The notes: generated by a model not told the origin, from the sequence alone. A stretch of 64,000 nt of DNA from Phylloscopus collybita (GCA_027886175.1 JAJNNQ010000004.1:16287501-16351500); one strand, 5' to 3'; positions 1 to 12,090 are shown, counted from the stretch's first letter. Numbers and translations: made by a program.

Positions 1-262
1 TCAGTCCCAAGGCAATCCTTGAGTGATTGGCAAAGGCATCAGTTGTGCAATTTTCTTTCTGAGGGCACTGAAATACAATGAAGCAAAGTAGTGGTTTGAA
101 GTTCTGAGCTGTCTTAAAAGCCACCACTGACGTGGCTAACAGAACAAACTCCTCTGAGTATTTCTGGTCTTATGAATATTACTGGGATTGCGTAGATCCA
201 ATTCCAGTAGATGGAAGCAAGTTGAAGGCTAATAAATGTAAATATTGTGGCGTGGTAGGTGT
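1..262. other. unassigned non-coding sequence
   Basis: No coding potential or recognised repeat was seen in this leading stretch. It ends at the proposed 5' edge of the LTR at 263. Confidence 0.4.
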
Positions 263-817
263 GTCCTAGGTTACAGTATAAGATGTGCCCAAATTATCTA
301 TTCTATCATCATCTTCAGGAGCTGTTGAAACCAGGAGGGGCAGTGTTTCCCTTGCCCCTCCCTCAGGACTATCTTCTGTTAATGGGCCCACCAGTGCCTT
401 GCCTCATGACTGAAAGGTAACTCCCTCTGGGAGCTATCTCTCTTTAAAGGGCAATCAAGGACCCATTTCATGACTCATAGAATGGTATCAGCTCATTGTC
501 AGATGCTCCACCCAGGGGGAGGAGCCAAGCATTCCCACTTGGATGTCATATGGGATTTGGAACAGCATGGGAGCCCTTAGCCACTGGATTCCCAGAGGAC
601 AAGAGCTACCACTCCTTTCTACAGGATTACTGCTTCAGCAAGACCCCCTTCATCTGGGCTGCTACCACCACCCTAACTAACAGGGTGTCAGGTTGTATTC
701 TGACTCCATCACTGGTCTTTTGTACTATTGCTTTTATTTTATTTTACTTTTTTTTCTTCTATTAAATTGCATTTCTGACTTGGAGTCTCTCACTGGTTAT
801 GCTTTCAAACCAGCACA
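263..817 (+). mobile_element. solo ERV LTR, plus orientation
   Basis: The segment begins with tgtcctagg and ends with accagcaca, so it has the TG...CA edges of an LTR. The 5 bases before it (aggtg, 258-262) nearly match the 5 after it (aggtc, 818-822), which suggests a target duplication with one change. A poly(A) signal variant (attaaa) lies near 762-768, followed by a T/C-rich and short U5-like tail. Two internal blocks, ggggcagtgttt near 338 and cagatgctccac near 500, recur in reverse complement in the LTR at 14629-15376, so the two belong to related families. No internal gag/pol/env sequence is present, so it is a solo LTR. Confidence 0.65.
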
Positions 818-3800
818 AGGTCCTAATCTAACACAGTGACAATGTTGCATAGCTTGTCTCGCTGACCTGGTTTTGTTTCCTTACAATAGAGTCAATGCCA
901 GTGCATGGGTTTGTGTGAATGGGTGTCTGCCTTCAGGCTGGCAAATTACTAACACACACTCTGGGCTTTATCTTCAGTATTTGAAGCTATAAGACTGCTG
1001 ACACTAATTCTTGTTTACAAGGACAGATTTATTTTTTTTTTTAGTAACTTGCTAAGGGCAAATCTGATGAGTTGCAGATCTGTAGCGTGGGGTGCTGGTT
1101 GCCTGTGTGCTACTGTCACAAAAGTTCACTGAAAGAGCAGAGGTTTTCATAAAAATAGTGTGTTTTCATCTTGGGACAAGGTTGACATTGCAACTGGTAA
1201 ACATTCAGACTTTTAGTAAAGGAAATGTATGTTTCTACTAGCCAGGAACATAAGCTGCAAAGTATTTTACCTTTTCTCCTTTGATTTAGCGCTGATGAAC
1301 TAATGAAGTAGTAATATCCATTATTGTGACAGTACTTTGCTGCCGTGGAAAATGATTCTGCTGGGCTTTGCAGTTTATTTTCAAAGGATATAAAGTAGCA
1401 TTCACCCAACTCACCTTGCAATAGCTCGTTCCATTTCACACCTGGCTTCGCACAGTGAAGCAATGTCTTTTTATGGCTATTTATGGCAAATAATGTTGGT
1501 TTTTCTAATGTAACTGCGCTGGTTAGGTTTTGCTAAGATAAAATGGCAAGCTATATCACAGTGGATCAACTGAGGGTGGTGGATGGACTGACAAAGACAA
1601 AGGGAGAGCAGGTAGGGTGTGTTGGAGTCACGCTACAGGCAGTGCTTCCCCTTGAGTTCTGTCAAACCTCTGCCTGTGGTTGTATCTTCAGTTAATTAAC
1701 AAAGTTATGGGCTTTACTCATTGCTGTTTACTGAAGATGGCTGCAGCTGTTCAGATGTGGTTTCAGAGACCAAAATTGTTTTCCCCGAGGTTATTACAGT
1801 GACGTTATTACATATTCCAGGAAAATGTAATGGCCTTTCAGAATATCTTCATCTGTCTCACTAGCAATGCAAGAAACTCCCTTTCTGATGGTGAGGGTTG
1901 AATTAGCTAGCCCATGTTAGGAGCTGCTTGTCCTTCATTTGCTTGGACAGCAGTAGGAAAAAGGAGCAGAAATTTACTCTGCACCACCTCTAGAAAAGCT
2001 TTTCTGTGCATTTGGATCAGCCAAGGGTTTATTGCCTCCAAACTTAGACCACTTTAAAGAAAGTGGTGTGAATATCCACATCCTTCCATACAGAAAATGT
2101 AGCTCTCTAATGCTGTACAGCAACATTTGGTGCTGCTGGGACCAAGCAAGTTATGAGCACCTCTTTTGATTCTCTTAATTTTAAAGTTAGGGCAGATTAT
2201 TACCCCCAAATTCCACCAGGGAAACCCGAAACTGTTTAGCTAAGCTAGATATGAGTCTCTGGCATGTGGCTTGTGTAGCAAACCCCCAAAACGAGGAGTA
2301 AACCTTTCCCCTGTATTCTCCTTAATAACATTTCTCTACCATTTGGATCATCTGGTGCATAACAGAGGTGGCATTTGTGTTACAGCACTTCCAGCAATTT
2401 ATAGGGTATTTCTCTTTATTCAGCTGCCTGTTTTCTTGAAATTTGTGGAAACTATGCTTCTGAGACAAGATGCTCACCCTCTGTTAAATTTAATTTAAAT
2501 TTGTTGACAGTTTTGCAGAGAAAATTACTCCATATGTGATTATGAGTGATCTCATCAGCCTTATTTCCATTAAAAAGCAGGGTAAACGGATCTTGTATTG
2601 ATTTTTTTGTTCCACTTGTTCTGCCCTCCTAAGAAGTAGAGAAGTCTTCCATCTTTCAGGTGTTTTTATATTCTAAGGAGATAAAAATAGACATTTTTCC
2701 CTGTCAGCAGCCTAGGAGGACTAGAGACTGCAGCCCCTTGGTACTATTATTCTTCCTTCTCCAAATACCAGTGGGAGAGCAGTGGGTTACAAGTTCTAAT
2801 GAAAACACCAGGGGAAACAATTCCACAGCCAGTTACATTTTTCCTTGTTTTGAGTAAAAGCACCAGTCAGGCAATGAATATACTTCGCAGGTTTTCCTGT
2901 CTTTGCATAATATTTACATTTTTATACCTCGAGAAGCTGCGGCTGGCTTTATTGCCTTCATGTGCTCAGGGCCATGGCTGGGGCAGCCCAGTACAGTTGT
3001 ACAGTTGCCACAACCTTGGGATGGGATTGCAGTTCCCTAATTCAGTTTTGCCTCCTAGGGTTTTTTTATATTTTAAATGTGAAACAGAGACGTGAGTCTC
3101 AGCACTTCTTTTCCTCTGTTATGTGGCTGGTCCCTGAAACTGTGTGACTGAATTTGTCTCATGAAAGTGAATAGACCAGATAAAAAGCCATGGTCTTGCT
3201 TTCTATTTGTAATGTAGTGCATGTCTCTCCACTTTGTATGAATATAATGAAAAGTCTTAATTGGCCCATTAAGTAATAGGCTATTTAAAAACATGCACAC
3301 ACACACGTACAAAAAGTGATGGTAAAATTTAGCAACAGGAAAGGTTTTTATAGATTGGTAAAATATGCAAATATGTTATTCCAGTTAAAAAAAAAAATTA
3401 CTAATTGCAGAATTTAAACCCAGGAAATTTTGGTTCACGCTCCACCTGAGCCCTGGAGCCAATTTATTTAGCTTCAGTGAAATCCATTAAATGTATTACG
3501 GCTGTTTTTAAAAGATGAAGTCAAAATAGCTCTGACGGGGAATTCTGTCAATCCAAACTCTTAATTTCTGTCCCAATGGCGTGGAACACTTCAAAACTTT
3601 GGGCTTTTCAAAATGTCCCTGGGCAAGGAAGAATGAAATCAGCTGCCCCTCCCCACTGATATTTCTCAGTAGCCCAGCCAAAACTCAGGTTTCTGATAAG
3701 GAAACTAGAAGTAGGAACTAGAGCGGGGCCAGCTCTAGTTTTGAGTTTAAAAGGAGCTGGGCTGATTCCCCAAATCTCTTTGTGTTTTTCATGCCAACAC

Positions 3801-3853
3801 ATACTGAAGTTTTTTCACAAAGAAACACTTAATCAAACATGCTGGACCCGTTT
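818..3853. other. unassigned non-coding sequence
   Basis: About 3 kb without a recognised gene or repeat. The open frames here are short, start mostly at random and show no known motif. It contains ordinary AT-rich sequence and short homopolymers only. Confidence 0.4.
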
Positions 3854-3950
3854 CACAGAATCACACAGACTCCCAGAATGTGCAGGTTGAAAGAGACCTT
3901 CAAGATCATCGAGTCCAACCCAGCCCTAACACCTCAACTAGATCATGGCA

Positions 3951-4592
3951 TCAAGTGCCACATCCAGTCTCCCCTTTAAACATGTCCAGGGATGGTGAGT
4001 CCATCACGTCCCTGGGCAGACTATTCCAGTACTTTATCACTCTTTCAGTAAAAAACTTCTTCCTAATATCCAACCTATATTTCCCTTGACGCAGCTTAAG
4101 ACTGTGTCCTCTTGTTCTGTCAGTTGTTGCCTGGAGAAAGAGACCAAACCCCACCTGACTACAACCACCCTTCAGGAAGTTGTAGAGAGTGATAAGGTCA
4201 CCTCTGAGTCTCCTCTTCTCCAGGCTAAACAACCCCAGATCCCTCAATCGTTCCTCATATGGCTTGTTTTTCCAAGACCTTCACTACTCTCGTTGCCTCC
4301 TCTGGACACGCTCAAGCATCTCAATGTCCTTTCTAAACTGAGGGGCCCAGAACTGGACACAGCACTCAAGGTGTGGCCTCACCAGTGCTGAGTACAGGGG
4401 GAGAATGACCTCCCTGCTCCTGCTGGCCACACTATTCCTGATACAGGCCAGGATGGCATTGGCCTTCTTGGCCACCAGGGCACACTGCTGGCTCATGTTC
4501 CACTGGCTGCTGACCAGAACCCCGAGGTCCCTCTTCTCTTGGTCACTGTCCAGCCACACTGTGCCCAGCCTGCAGGGGGTTATTGTGGCCAA
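3951..4592 (-). pseudogene. CR1 ORF2, C-terminal region
   Basis: Two open segments in the same frame (4592-4284 and 4247-3951), separated by at least one stop, encode the conserved CR1 tail: [49 protein letters not shown] and [14 protein letters not shown]. This region follows the polymerase in CR1 ORF2, and the 3' UTR begins just beyond it. Confidence 0.88.
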
Positions 4593-4639
4593 AGTGCAGG
4601 ACTCGGCACTTGGACTGATTAAACTTCATCTTTTTAGAC

Positions 4640-5578
4640 TCTGCCTATCCATGCAACCATTCCAGATCTCTCTGCAGAGCCATCCTATCTTCCAACAGAT
4701 GGACACACGCTCCTAGCTTAGTGTCATCTGCAAATTTACTAATGAAACACTCAATACCCTCATCCATGTCATCAACAAAAATATTGAACAGAGCTAGCCC
4801 CAGCACAGACCCCTGAGGGACACCACGGATGACTGGCTGCCACTTGGATGCAGCACCATTCATCACCACTCTCTGGGCTTGGCCATCCAGCCAGTTCCTA
4901 ATCCAGCAAAGAGTGCTCCTGTCCAAGTCCCAGGCTGCCAGCTTGTCCAGAAGTGTGCTGTGGGGGGCACTGTCAAAGGCCTTGCTGAAGTCCAAATAGA
5001 CAACATCCACAGTCCTTCCTGCAACCACCAGGTGGATCACCTGGTCATGAAAGGAAATCAGGTTGGTCAAACATGACCTACCTCTCCTAAATCCATGCTG
5101 GCTGGGCCTGATCCTACAGGCACTGCATGATGACACTTGGTATAAACTGTTCCATTTTATTGCCAGGTACTGAGGTCAGGCTGATTGGTCTGTAATTACT
5201 AGGATCCTCCTTCCCGCCCTTTTTGTGAATGGGTGTCACATTGGCTATCCTCCAGTCATCTGGAACCTTGCCAGTCAGCCAAGACTGATTGTAAATGATG
5301 GAGAGTGGCTTTGAAAGCTCATCTGCCAGCTCCCTAATCACCCTGGGATGGATCCCATCTGGGCCCATAGATTTATGAGTATCCAAGCTTCCCAATAGTA
5401 GTTCTCTGACTGCCTCCTCTTGGATAATGGGGGGACCATTCTGTTCCCTGACACCATCAGCCAAACCAGGGGAACAGTTTTCTTGAAGATAATTTGTCTT
5501 CCCATTGAAAACTGAGGCAAAGTAGGCATTAAGCACTTCTGCCTTCTCCTCATCTGCAGTTACTAAGTTTCCTCTCAT
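4640..5578 (-). pseudogene. CR1 ORF2, reverse transcriptase domain
   Basis: Reverse transcriptase of the LINE type, split by a frameshift near 5120-5136. The upstream segment has GPDGIHPRVIRELAD and PIHKKGGKEDPSNYRPIS. The downstream segment has [27 protein letters not shown] (palm block A Asp), [10 protein letters not shown] and [11 protein letters not shown], in which FADD holds the paired catalytic Asp. The key residues survive, but the frame does not. Confidence 0.92.
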
Positions 5579-5862
5579 TCAATAGAGAACAAAGATTGGC
5601 CTTTCCTTTCCTTTTACCATTAATGTATTTGTAGAAACTTTTTTATTATCCTTTACAGCAGTCACCATTCTAAGTTCAAACTGACTTTTGGCTTCCCACA
5701 TGCTCTAGCAGCCCCATTAAATACTTCCTGAGAGATCGGACCCTCCTTCCAGAAATGATGCATTCTCTTTTTATTTCTAAGTTCCTCCAAAACCTCCTTG
5801 CCCATCTAGGCTGGATGTTTACCTCCTTGACTCATCTTTCGACACATAGGGACAGTCTATTC

Positions 5863-6660
5863 CTATGCCCTCAAGATCTCTGTTTTGAAGTATTCGCAGC
5901 TTTCCTGAACTCCTTTATTTTTAAGGGCTGCTTCCCAAAGGACTCTCTGAAGAAGTCTCCTAAACAGGCCAAAGTCTGCCCTCCGGAAGTCCAAAGCAAG
6001 AGGCTTATTGGTGCTCATCCTGATGTCACTGAATATTGAGAACTCTATTATTTCATGATCACTCTGTCCCAAGTGACCTCCAACAACCACATCTCCCACC
6101 AGCCCAGCTCTATTTGCAAACAGCAGATCTAACATAGTCCCTCCCCTGGTGGGCTCACCCACCAGCTGCGACAAAAAGTTGTCCTCCATACACTCCAAAA
6201 ATTTCCTGGACTGCCTCTTATCTGCTGTATTAAGTTCCCAGCAGATGTCTGGCAGGTTGAAGTCACCTACAAGAACAAGGGCTGATGATCCTGAAACACT
6301 CTCCAGCTGCTTGTAGAATAAGTTGTCCACCTCTTCTTCCTGGTTGGGTGGACGATAACAGACTCCCAGGAGGATGTCAGCCTTGTTGGCCTTCCTCTTA
6401 ATTCTTACCCATAGGCTTTCAACTCCATCATCATTAGTTTCAATTCCTACAGCATCAAAAGCCTTCTTAATATAAAGCACCACCCCTCCACCTCTTCTTC
6501 CTTTCCTGTCTCTTCTGAGGAGCTTGTGAGTCATCCCACCAAGTTTCTGTGATGGCAACTACATCACAGCTTTGCTGTCGCACCATGACCTCTAGCTCTT
6601 CCTGTTTGTTACCCATTTGTTACATTGGCATACATGCACTTCAGCTGGGCTACTGATTTC
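5863..6660 (-). pseudogene. CR1 ORF2, AP-like endonuclease domain
   Basis: This encodes the apurinic-type endonuclease that nicks target DNA for target-primed reverse transcription. Visible motifs are VLVGDFNLPDICWE (catalytic Asp and Asn), GGTMLDLLFAN, and GGHLGQSDHEII with the catalytic SDH triplet. The N-terminal block VAITETWWDD (about 6563-6535) reads in another frame, so a frameshift lies near 6535. Another small shift is likely near 6615. Downstream, the frame is lost before the reverse transcriptase. Confidence 0.88.
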
Positions 6661-6733
6661 ACCCCTAAATCAGGCTTACCACCCTTGGGCCTGCTTCCAG
6701 ACAGCCCAGCTGTATCCCCTTCCCCCTTCAAAC

Positions 6734-7289
6734 CTAGTTTAAAGCCCTCTCAACGAGGTCTGCCAGCTCATGAGCTAAGAACCTTCTGCCCTTAACAGAG
6801 AGATGCATCCCATCTGGTTCCAACAGAGCAGGTACAGTAAAAGTAGCTCCATGATCAAAGAATCCAAAATTTTCTCGCTGACACCAACCCTTAAGCCACT
6901 TGTGAATGATGTGAGTTCTCCTCTTTTGTTCATAATTTTTGTCTGCCACCAAAGCGACTGAGCAGAACACTACCTGGGCTCCTGTTTTATCAACCACTTG
7001 ACTCAGTGCCCTAAAGCCCCTTTTAATTGCCTTGACATTCCTCTTTTGTGATCTCATCACTGCCAGCCTGGAGTATCAGCAGTGGGTAATAATCAGAGGG
7101 CTGAATCAGCCCGGGGAGTCTCCCAGTGATATCCCTCACCTGGGCCCCAGGAAGGCAGCAGACCTCCCTGTGGGATGGGTCTGGGTGACTCTCTGTTCCC
7201 CTCAGAAGAGACTCACCTACTACTACTACCCTTCTTTTCCTCTTTATGTTAGAGGTGGAGATCTGTCTTATAGATGACATATATATCAT
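6734..7289 (-). pseudogene. CR1 ORF1, esterase-like part, frameshifted
   Basis: Two overlapping open segments in different frames (7289-7023 and 7060-6734) together give the SGNH-hydrolase-like half of CR1 ORF1. The first has VVVVGESLLRGTE, the block I serine region, with Glu in place of the usual Asp of GDS. The second ends with PDGMHLSVKGRRF, which matches the block V Asp-x-x-His region. The block III Gly-x-Asn-Asp site appears as AGSDE, so it is altered. The frameshift near 7040 and these changes indicate a dead copy. Confidence 0.75.
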
Positions 7290-7380
7290 ATATCATTATA
7301 GATGATATAATTGGGAGGCTCACTAGGCAGACAATTTCCCTCTAAATCATCTAAATTACCTAAATCATCTGGCTGGCTCT

Positions 7381-7728
7381 CTAGATCCAGGGCCTCATAC
7401 CTATTGTGAAGCGGCACTTGGTAGGGGATGGGGGTCGGGAGGAGTTTTTGTTATTACCTCCCTGAGCAGTGACCCATTTCCACTCCCCTTCATCTACCAG
7501 GTGCCCTTCTGTTGCCTGGGAGTGGGAGGCATGTGAGTCCTCAGACTCTTGGTCAGAGAACTCCCTTAAAAATGGAAGGGTTGAGCTCCACCAGTCTATT
7601 TCCCTTTCACTTTCCCTGATACTCCTTAATCTTTCAACTTTCTCCCTAAGTTCAGCCACCAGTGAAAGGAGATTATTCACTTGTTCACACCTCAGGCATG
7701 CCTCCTTCCACAACACCCCCTGAAACAA
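7381..7728 (-). pseudogene. CR1 ORF1, N-terminal coiled-coil part
   Basis: The open segment carries a CXXC pair (CLRC) followed by a heptad-like stretch (VNNLLSLVAELREKVERL) that would form a coiled coil, then an acidic, Ser-rich linker. This layout is that of the N-terminal part of CR1 ORF1, an RNA-binding and self-associating protein. It ends in a frame different from the esterase pieces downstream, so ORF1 is broken. No initiator was settled. Confidence 0.7.
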
Positions 7729-8071
7729 CTGGTAAATTCAAACATTCAGGGCAGGAGTGGGTCTGTACAGACACACCCTTTCTACAGGGCTCCACATGGT
7801 TACATACACTTATACCAACCACAGTTTTTGGCCATGTTGAAACCAGTACTAACAGAAACCCCAAGACCAACCAGTCAGCAGAACACCTCAAACAACACAC
7901 AGCACACCTTACTAGCAAGAGAACTTGCAACCCTGCCTGCTTGCCCTAACTGCCACGCGAACTGTCTTGTCAACGACCCTGTTCGCCCACTCCCTAGGGA
8001 CGACTTACATTCGGCCACTCAGCAACTAAGGAAGCTCTACCCCTCGTTGCTGAATGGTTCACAATGTGTTC

Positions 8072-8100
8072 AAACATTGTGTTCAAAGAACACAATGTTT
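8072..8100. repeat. perfect 13-bp inverted repeat, 3-base loop
   Basis: AAACATTGTGTTC at 8072-8084 and its exact reverse complement at 8088-8100 are separated by AAA. A partial direct copy (acaatgtgttc) sits just upstream at 8061. It lies close to the 5' limit of the CR1 copy. Confidence 0.9.
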
Positions 8101-10280
8101 TCTGTACTTTCAGAGGCAAGATTTATCTTGGTCAATATTTGTCTATGGAGTCAGTGACCCTTCTTTTTCCACCTCATCTAAAGTGAGTCACCAGCTATGA
8201 ATCCAGGGCAGAGCACCCAAACTTCACAAGGCCACCACCACCACAGTGATCCCAGAAAAGAGCATTTTTGAAACAGTAGCCAGATGTGCTATGGGGGCAG
8301 AAGCAGACTCGTCCCCTCCCTCAGTGAGCCCAAGGCTCAGGCAATAATTGGCACAGCACTGTAGCCTTCATGAAAGAGCAGCTCCCTTTGCTCCCCCAGC
8401 CATCTCACACTCCCACTAAACCAACTGTGAACACACTTTGATACCGGCAATCCTCTTCTTCCTTAAATAAAGCATTTCCTCCTGGCAAAGGAGGGAACAT
8501 CTTGCACTATTTTATGGTGGTTGTGGGGGGCACTGCAGCTGAACAGGGCAAGGTGCACATTCTCTTCCACTGCACTGATGTCCTGGGAGGGTGACAGGCA
8601 CTTTGCAACAAACTTCCCTTGCAATTTCTCTTGGTATAAAATGCTTTCAGGCCGGACTTCCCTTCCCGAGTGCCTCTCCTTAAAGATCCTGCAGGATTAG
8701 GCAGTAACCACTCAGGCTTCCTCTACTGTGGTTGTGTAAAATGAACCATATTGAAATATCTGCACAGTTTGAGTCACCAGAACACTCTCTGGAGGCTTTT
8801 CCCAATTCCTCCCTCATTCCTGTTACCAGACACTGTTAGGAGGCTCCCAAGACCTTTAACAAATTGGCACTTAGATTCCTCTCTCTAAAAGGAGAAACTC
8901 AATGAATCAAATGGCACACCTTTACTGAGATGATAAATCATCTTGCTGTGTTTTACTTTTGCCATGCAAAATGCATGTGACAGAATTACTGTGCTGTGTC
9001 TACAGACTGCATTGTCATTGCTTTCTGGGTCAGTCTTACTGCCTCCGTGGCATTTCTTTTCCTTGATTTGCTGTGTACAGCCTGCTCTGGATCAACGCCA
9101 GTAAAGTAAGTATAACCAGAGAGAAAGTAAGTAGATACTGGTGTGAAAAAATAACCTGCAGGAAACATTAACTGCCTCAAAGTGATCCAGCAATGACACA
9201 CAATGTTTATTACTGCACAGAGGTGATAGTTTTCCTGTCAGCATTTGGTTAGAGTGTCTCTTGACACACTGCTCCTCCTGATCTGATCAGGACACAGAAA
9301 ATTCCACTCAGGCAGATTGAGGATTAGGTCACAAAAAAGCAGAGGGAAATGGCAGTCAAAAGGAGCACTCATACTCTTTTATCGGCACCTAGGGCCTCTG
9401 GCGTGCTCACAAAATGTAACAAAAATGATTAAATAAACCACAAAGCAGGAGACGGACTAACAACACAACACATATGGAAATAGACATGAGATTGCAGGGT
9501 AACAGAGGCATGTCACCAAAAATTTACTGTTCCTAAAAAACTGGGAGGAGAAGTCTGTGTACATGAAAATCTCAGAGTGTTTGAAAGACTTAAACAGAGT
9601 ATTAATTTTTAAAGTTTTTTTTTCATTTTTTCATCATGTTACTGAGCAAAATACTTGGCCTAAAAAGACACATATTTATTCCTCAGGTGTATTCAGTTTT
9701 GGCCATCAAAGGAGTCATTGTGAACAAGGCAAGTGTAAAAATGCTTACTGGGGTGCCCAAAAATCATTAATGAAAAACAGCATTTGATGACATTTGTTTA
9801 GGCTTTGAAACCATCCTATCTTATCATTTTTCTAGGCTTGAAACGTACTGTAAGAAAACAATTTTAGGACTAAAGAAACTATTAAACCCAGTCACACACA
9901 AAACTTGTTCTTTTTGCTTGAGTTCTATTTATTTTTTTAAGCCCCACTTCAATTCCACTTCTCCCAATTCCAGCACCAAAACCCAGTAAAGTGCCTGAAA
10001 GAAGCTACCAGTGTAAATTTGCACCCCCCTGCCCTGTCATCCTCTCTGCTGCATCACTCACCCACTGCCCTTGGCAGGACAATCATCCAATACCTGTATG
10101 GAAGCCTCATGTCTCTTATGATAATCCTCATATATTCACCCAACAAATGCACACTCACATCACCAGTCAAGGCTGGGGAACTTTTCCCTTCATCGCTTCT
10201 GTGCTCATCCACTGCTGTCAAGCCAAAGGACATGCAGGACCCCCTGTGCTCTCCCAGCTCACCCACATCCTGGTGAGAGG
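8101..10280. other. unassigned non-coding sequence
   Basis: About 2.2 kb with no recognised gene or repeat. The frame opened at 9991-10758 is mostly produced by the CR1 fragment that starts at 10281 and shows no known domain. Confidence 0.4.
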
Positions 10281-10690
10281 AGGCAGCTTCTCTGTGCCAC
10301 CTGTGCCAGGGCCTCTCCACCCTCACAGCCAAGAATTCCTCTCCAATATCCCATCCATCCTGGCCCTCTGGCAGTGGGAAGCCATTCCCTGTGTCCTATC
10401 CCTCCATCCCTTGTCTCAAGTCCCTCTCCAGCTCTCTTCAGGCCTTGGAAGGGGCCCTGAGCTCTCGCTGGAGCCTTCTCTTCTCCAGGTGAACACCCCC
10501 AGCTCTCCCAAGCCTGGCTCCAGAGCAGAGGGGCTCCAGCCCTGGGACCATCTCCATGGCCTCCTCTGCGCTTGTTCCAACAGCTCCACATATTTCTTGT
10601 GCTGGACCCCAGGGCTGGGGCAGCTTTACAGGTGGGGTCTCACCTGTGTGGGGGAGAGGGGCAGAATCCTCCCCCTACCTCTTTTGATGC
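10281..10690 (-). mobile_element. CR1 3' fragment, minus strand
   Basis: The plus strand reads like the reverse complement of a CR1 3' region: cttctctgtgccacctgtgc, gcctctccaccctcacagcc, ccctctggcagtgggaagcc and gctggaccccagggctgggg all occur in the expected order. It is older and more diverged than the 3854-8000 copy, and both ends are approximate. Confidence 0.75.
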
Positions 10691-12033
10691 AGTGTTGCTG
10701 CAATTTTGGCTATGCAAGACACCCATCTCTCCCCACACTGTGTAGCACCAAGGGTTAACTCTCTTGGCCAGGGCACACCACCCTCCACAGCAGAGTCCCT
10801 TGTTCTTACCAGCACATCTGCACAGAAACAAGTCATTGTCAAAGTGTCTTCCAAAAGGCCAATGCAGCAGCTCTGTTTACTTATGCCACAGTTTAATCCT
10901 TTTGCACGGAGAGGTCCTGGACCTGAATCCATGACCTGATTGCATCACACACTTCTTTGCAATACCAGATGATCTCGTGCCAGTGTTGATGAGTGAGTTT
11001 GGGAGAGGGGGGAAGGCTGATGCCTGTCCATGCCCTGCAGTGAGGTATCCATGTCCCAGTCTCTTTTGTCAGCACTGCAGGATCCCACAGAAATAAGACA
11101 AAAGGTCTGGAGCATGGGACCAATGATTTCAAACCCATTTGCCTGCCAAGGCAGCTGATGATCACACTGCTGGGATGCAGAGCATTAACATTTGCTTCAA
11201 TGATGTGCATTAACATCCAAAATGATACAGAAAAATTTGGATTTGTGGCTGGAGATAGTTCCTGGCCAAGGCTGGAACTTCACATGGTGGAAAGAGGACA
11301 GAGCGAGCTCCTTGCAGGTGTCCCATGCATTTCATTGTAGGTTGTGCATTCCTGATAGCCATGCATGACACAAATCTTACGGCTATCACTTTCCTGCCAG
11401 ACGGCGTAATGCTGGAAAGAAATCCAAGCGAGATGCCCAGAGAGTTGGAAGATCTGCGAGTCTCACCCCCCCATCTGTGTTTCTCGCCCTTAGAGAGGCT
11501 CAACCCAGAGCTCCGGCGGCCCCTGCTGGCTCCAGACACACCTCTCGCAGTAAGGATTTGGCTGTGGTGCATGACCACCCTCATACTGAACCACAGAGGT
11601 GCAGCTGCCTTTATCCTTCAAATCGTACTGCCCTCAAAAAAATTACATCAGTCACCATCACTGTACTTGTCTTTGTCCAAACCCACACAGTCTGGAATTA
11701 GCTTCCCCGCCCTTTGAAAAACTTTTTCAGTTGTATCTTATCTCAGCTTTAGTTGTGTGTTTTTGCCTGGGCCAAGGTCAGTTGCCCTAAGAGTGACCTG
11801 GCTTGACCAGGTCAGTCTCTTTGGGTACTGGGACACTAGAACTCTTCCAGCCTCTTCTAACCTCTCTGCTGTTCCAGGGGTGCTTAACAATTAACAGAGG
11901 TGGCCAGAGTTCTCGTCAGACAGTCCCAGGTCTCTGGGAAGCAAGTTCTACAGCTGATATTAAAATATGGATAGCTAGCAGGTGGTATTTAGCTACTTAA
12001 CAGACTGGAAAGAAAACATCCTGTTTTGGTAAT

Positions 12034-12035
<2 letters not shown>
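10691..12035. other. unassigned non-coding sequence
   Basis: No gene was recognised. The part around 11300-11580 is relatively GC-rich and opens frames on both strands, but no domain, splice-bounded exon or repeat edge could be supported. Confidence 0.35.

Positions 12036-12086
<51 letters not shown>
12036..12086. repeat. 51-base T homopolymer
   Basis: An uninterrupted run of T on the plus strand. It could be the poly(A) tail of a retroposed copy on the minus strand or an expanded simple repeat. No target duplication was found around it. Confidence 0.95.

Positions 12087-12090
<4 letters not shown>

Larger units (their letters stand above)
3854..8000 (-). mobile_element. near full-length CR1 LINE, inactivated
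   Basis: This is a non-LTR retrotransposon of the CR1 family lying in reverse. Its 3' end is at 3854, where the typical cacagaatcaca terminal octamer repeat (in reverse complement) and the conserved 3' UTR are seen. Reading leftward from about 8000 come a 5' UTR-like stretch, ORF1 pieces (7728-6734), the ORF2 endonuclease (about 6650-5860), the reverse transcriptase (about 5580-4640) and the C-terminal region (4592-3951). The pieces lie in different frames (ORF2 open segments begin at 6558, 5578, 5136, 4592 and 4247), so several frameshifts and stops have inactivated it. Most avian CR1 copies are short 3' fragments, so a copy of about 4.1 kb reaching ORF1 is uncommon. The 5' edge is approximate. 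Confidence 0.92.

Noticed and set aside
3297..3307. CA microsatellite
   Set aside because: Only about five CA units, too short to be notable.
4086..5076. Plus-strand open frames in the CR1 region
   Set aside because: They are shadows of the CR1 reverse transcriptase on the minus strand.
7469..8157. Plus-strand open frames over the CR1 5' part
   Set aside because: They lie antisense to ORF1 and the CR1 5' UTR and show no domain.
9991..10758. Plus-strand open frame of 255 codons
   Set aside because: More than half of it is the antisense of a CR1 3' fragment and the rest has no known motif.
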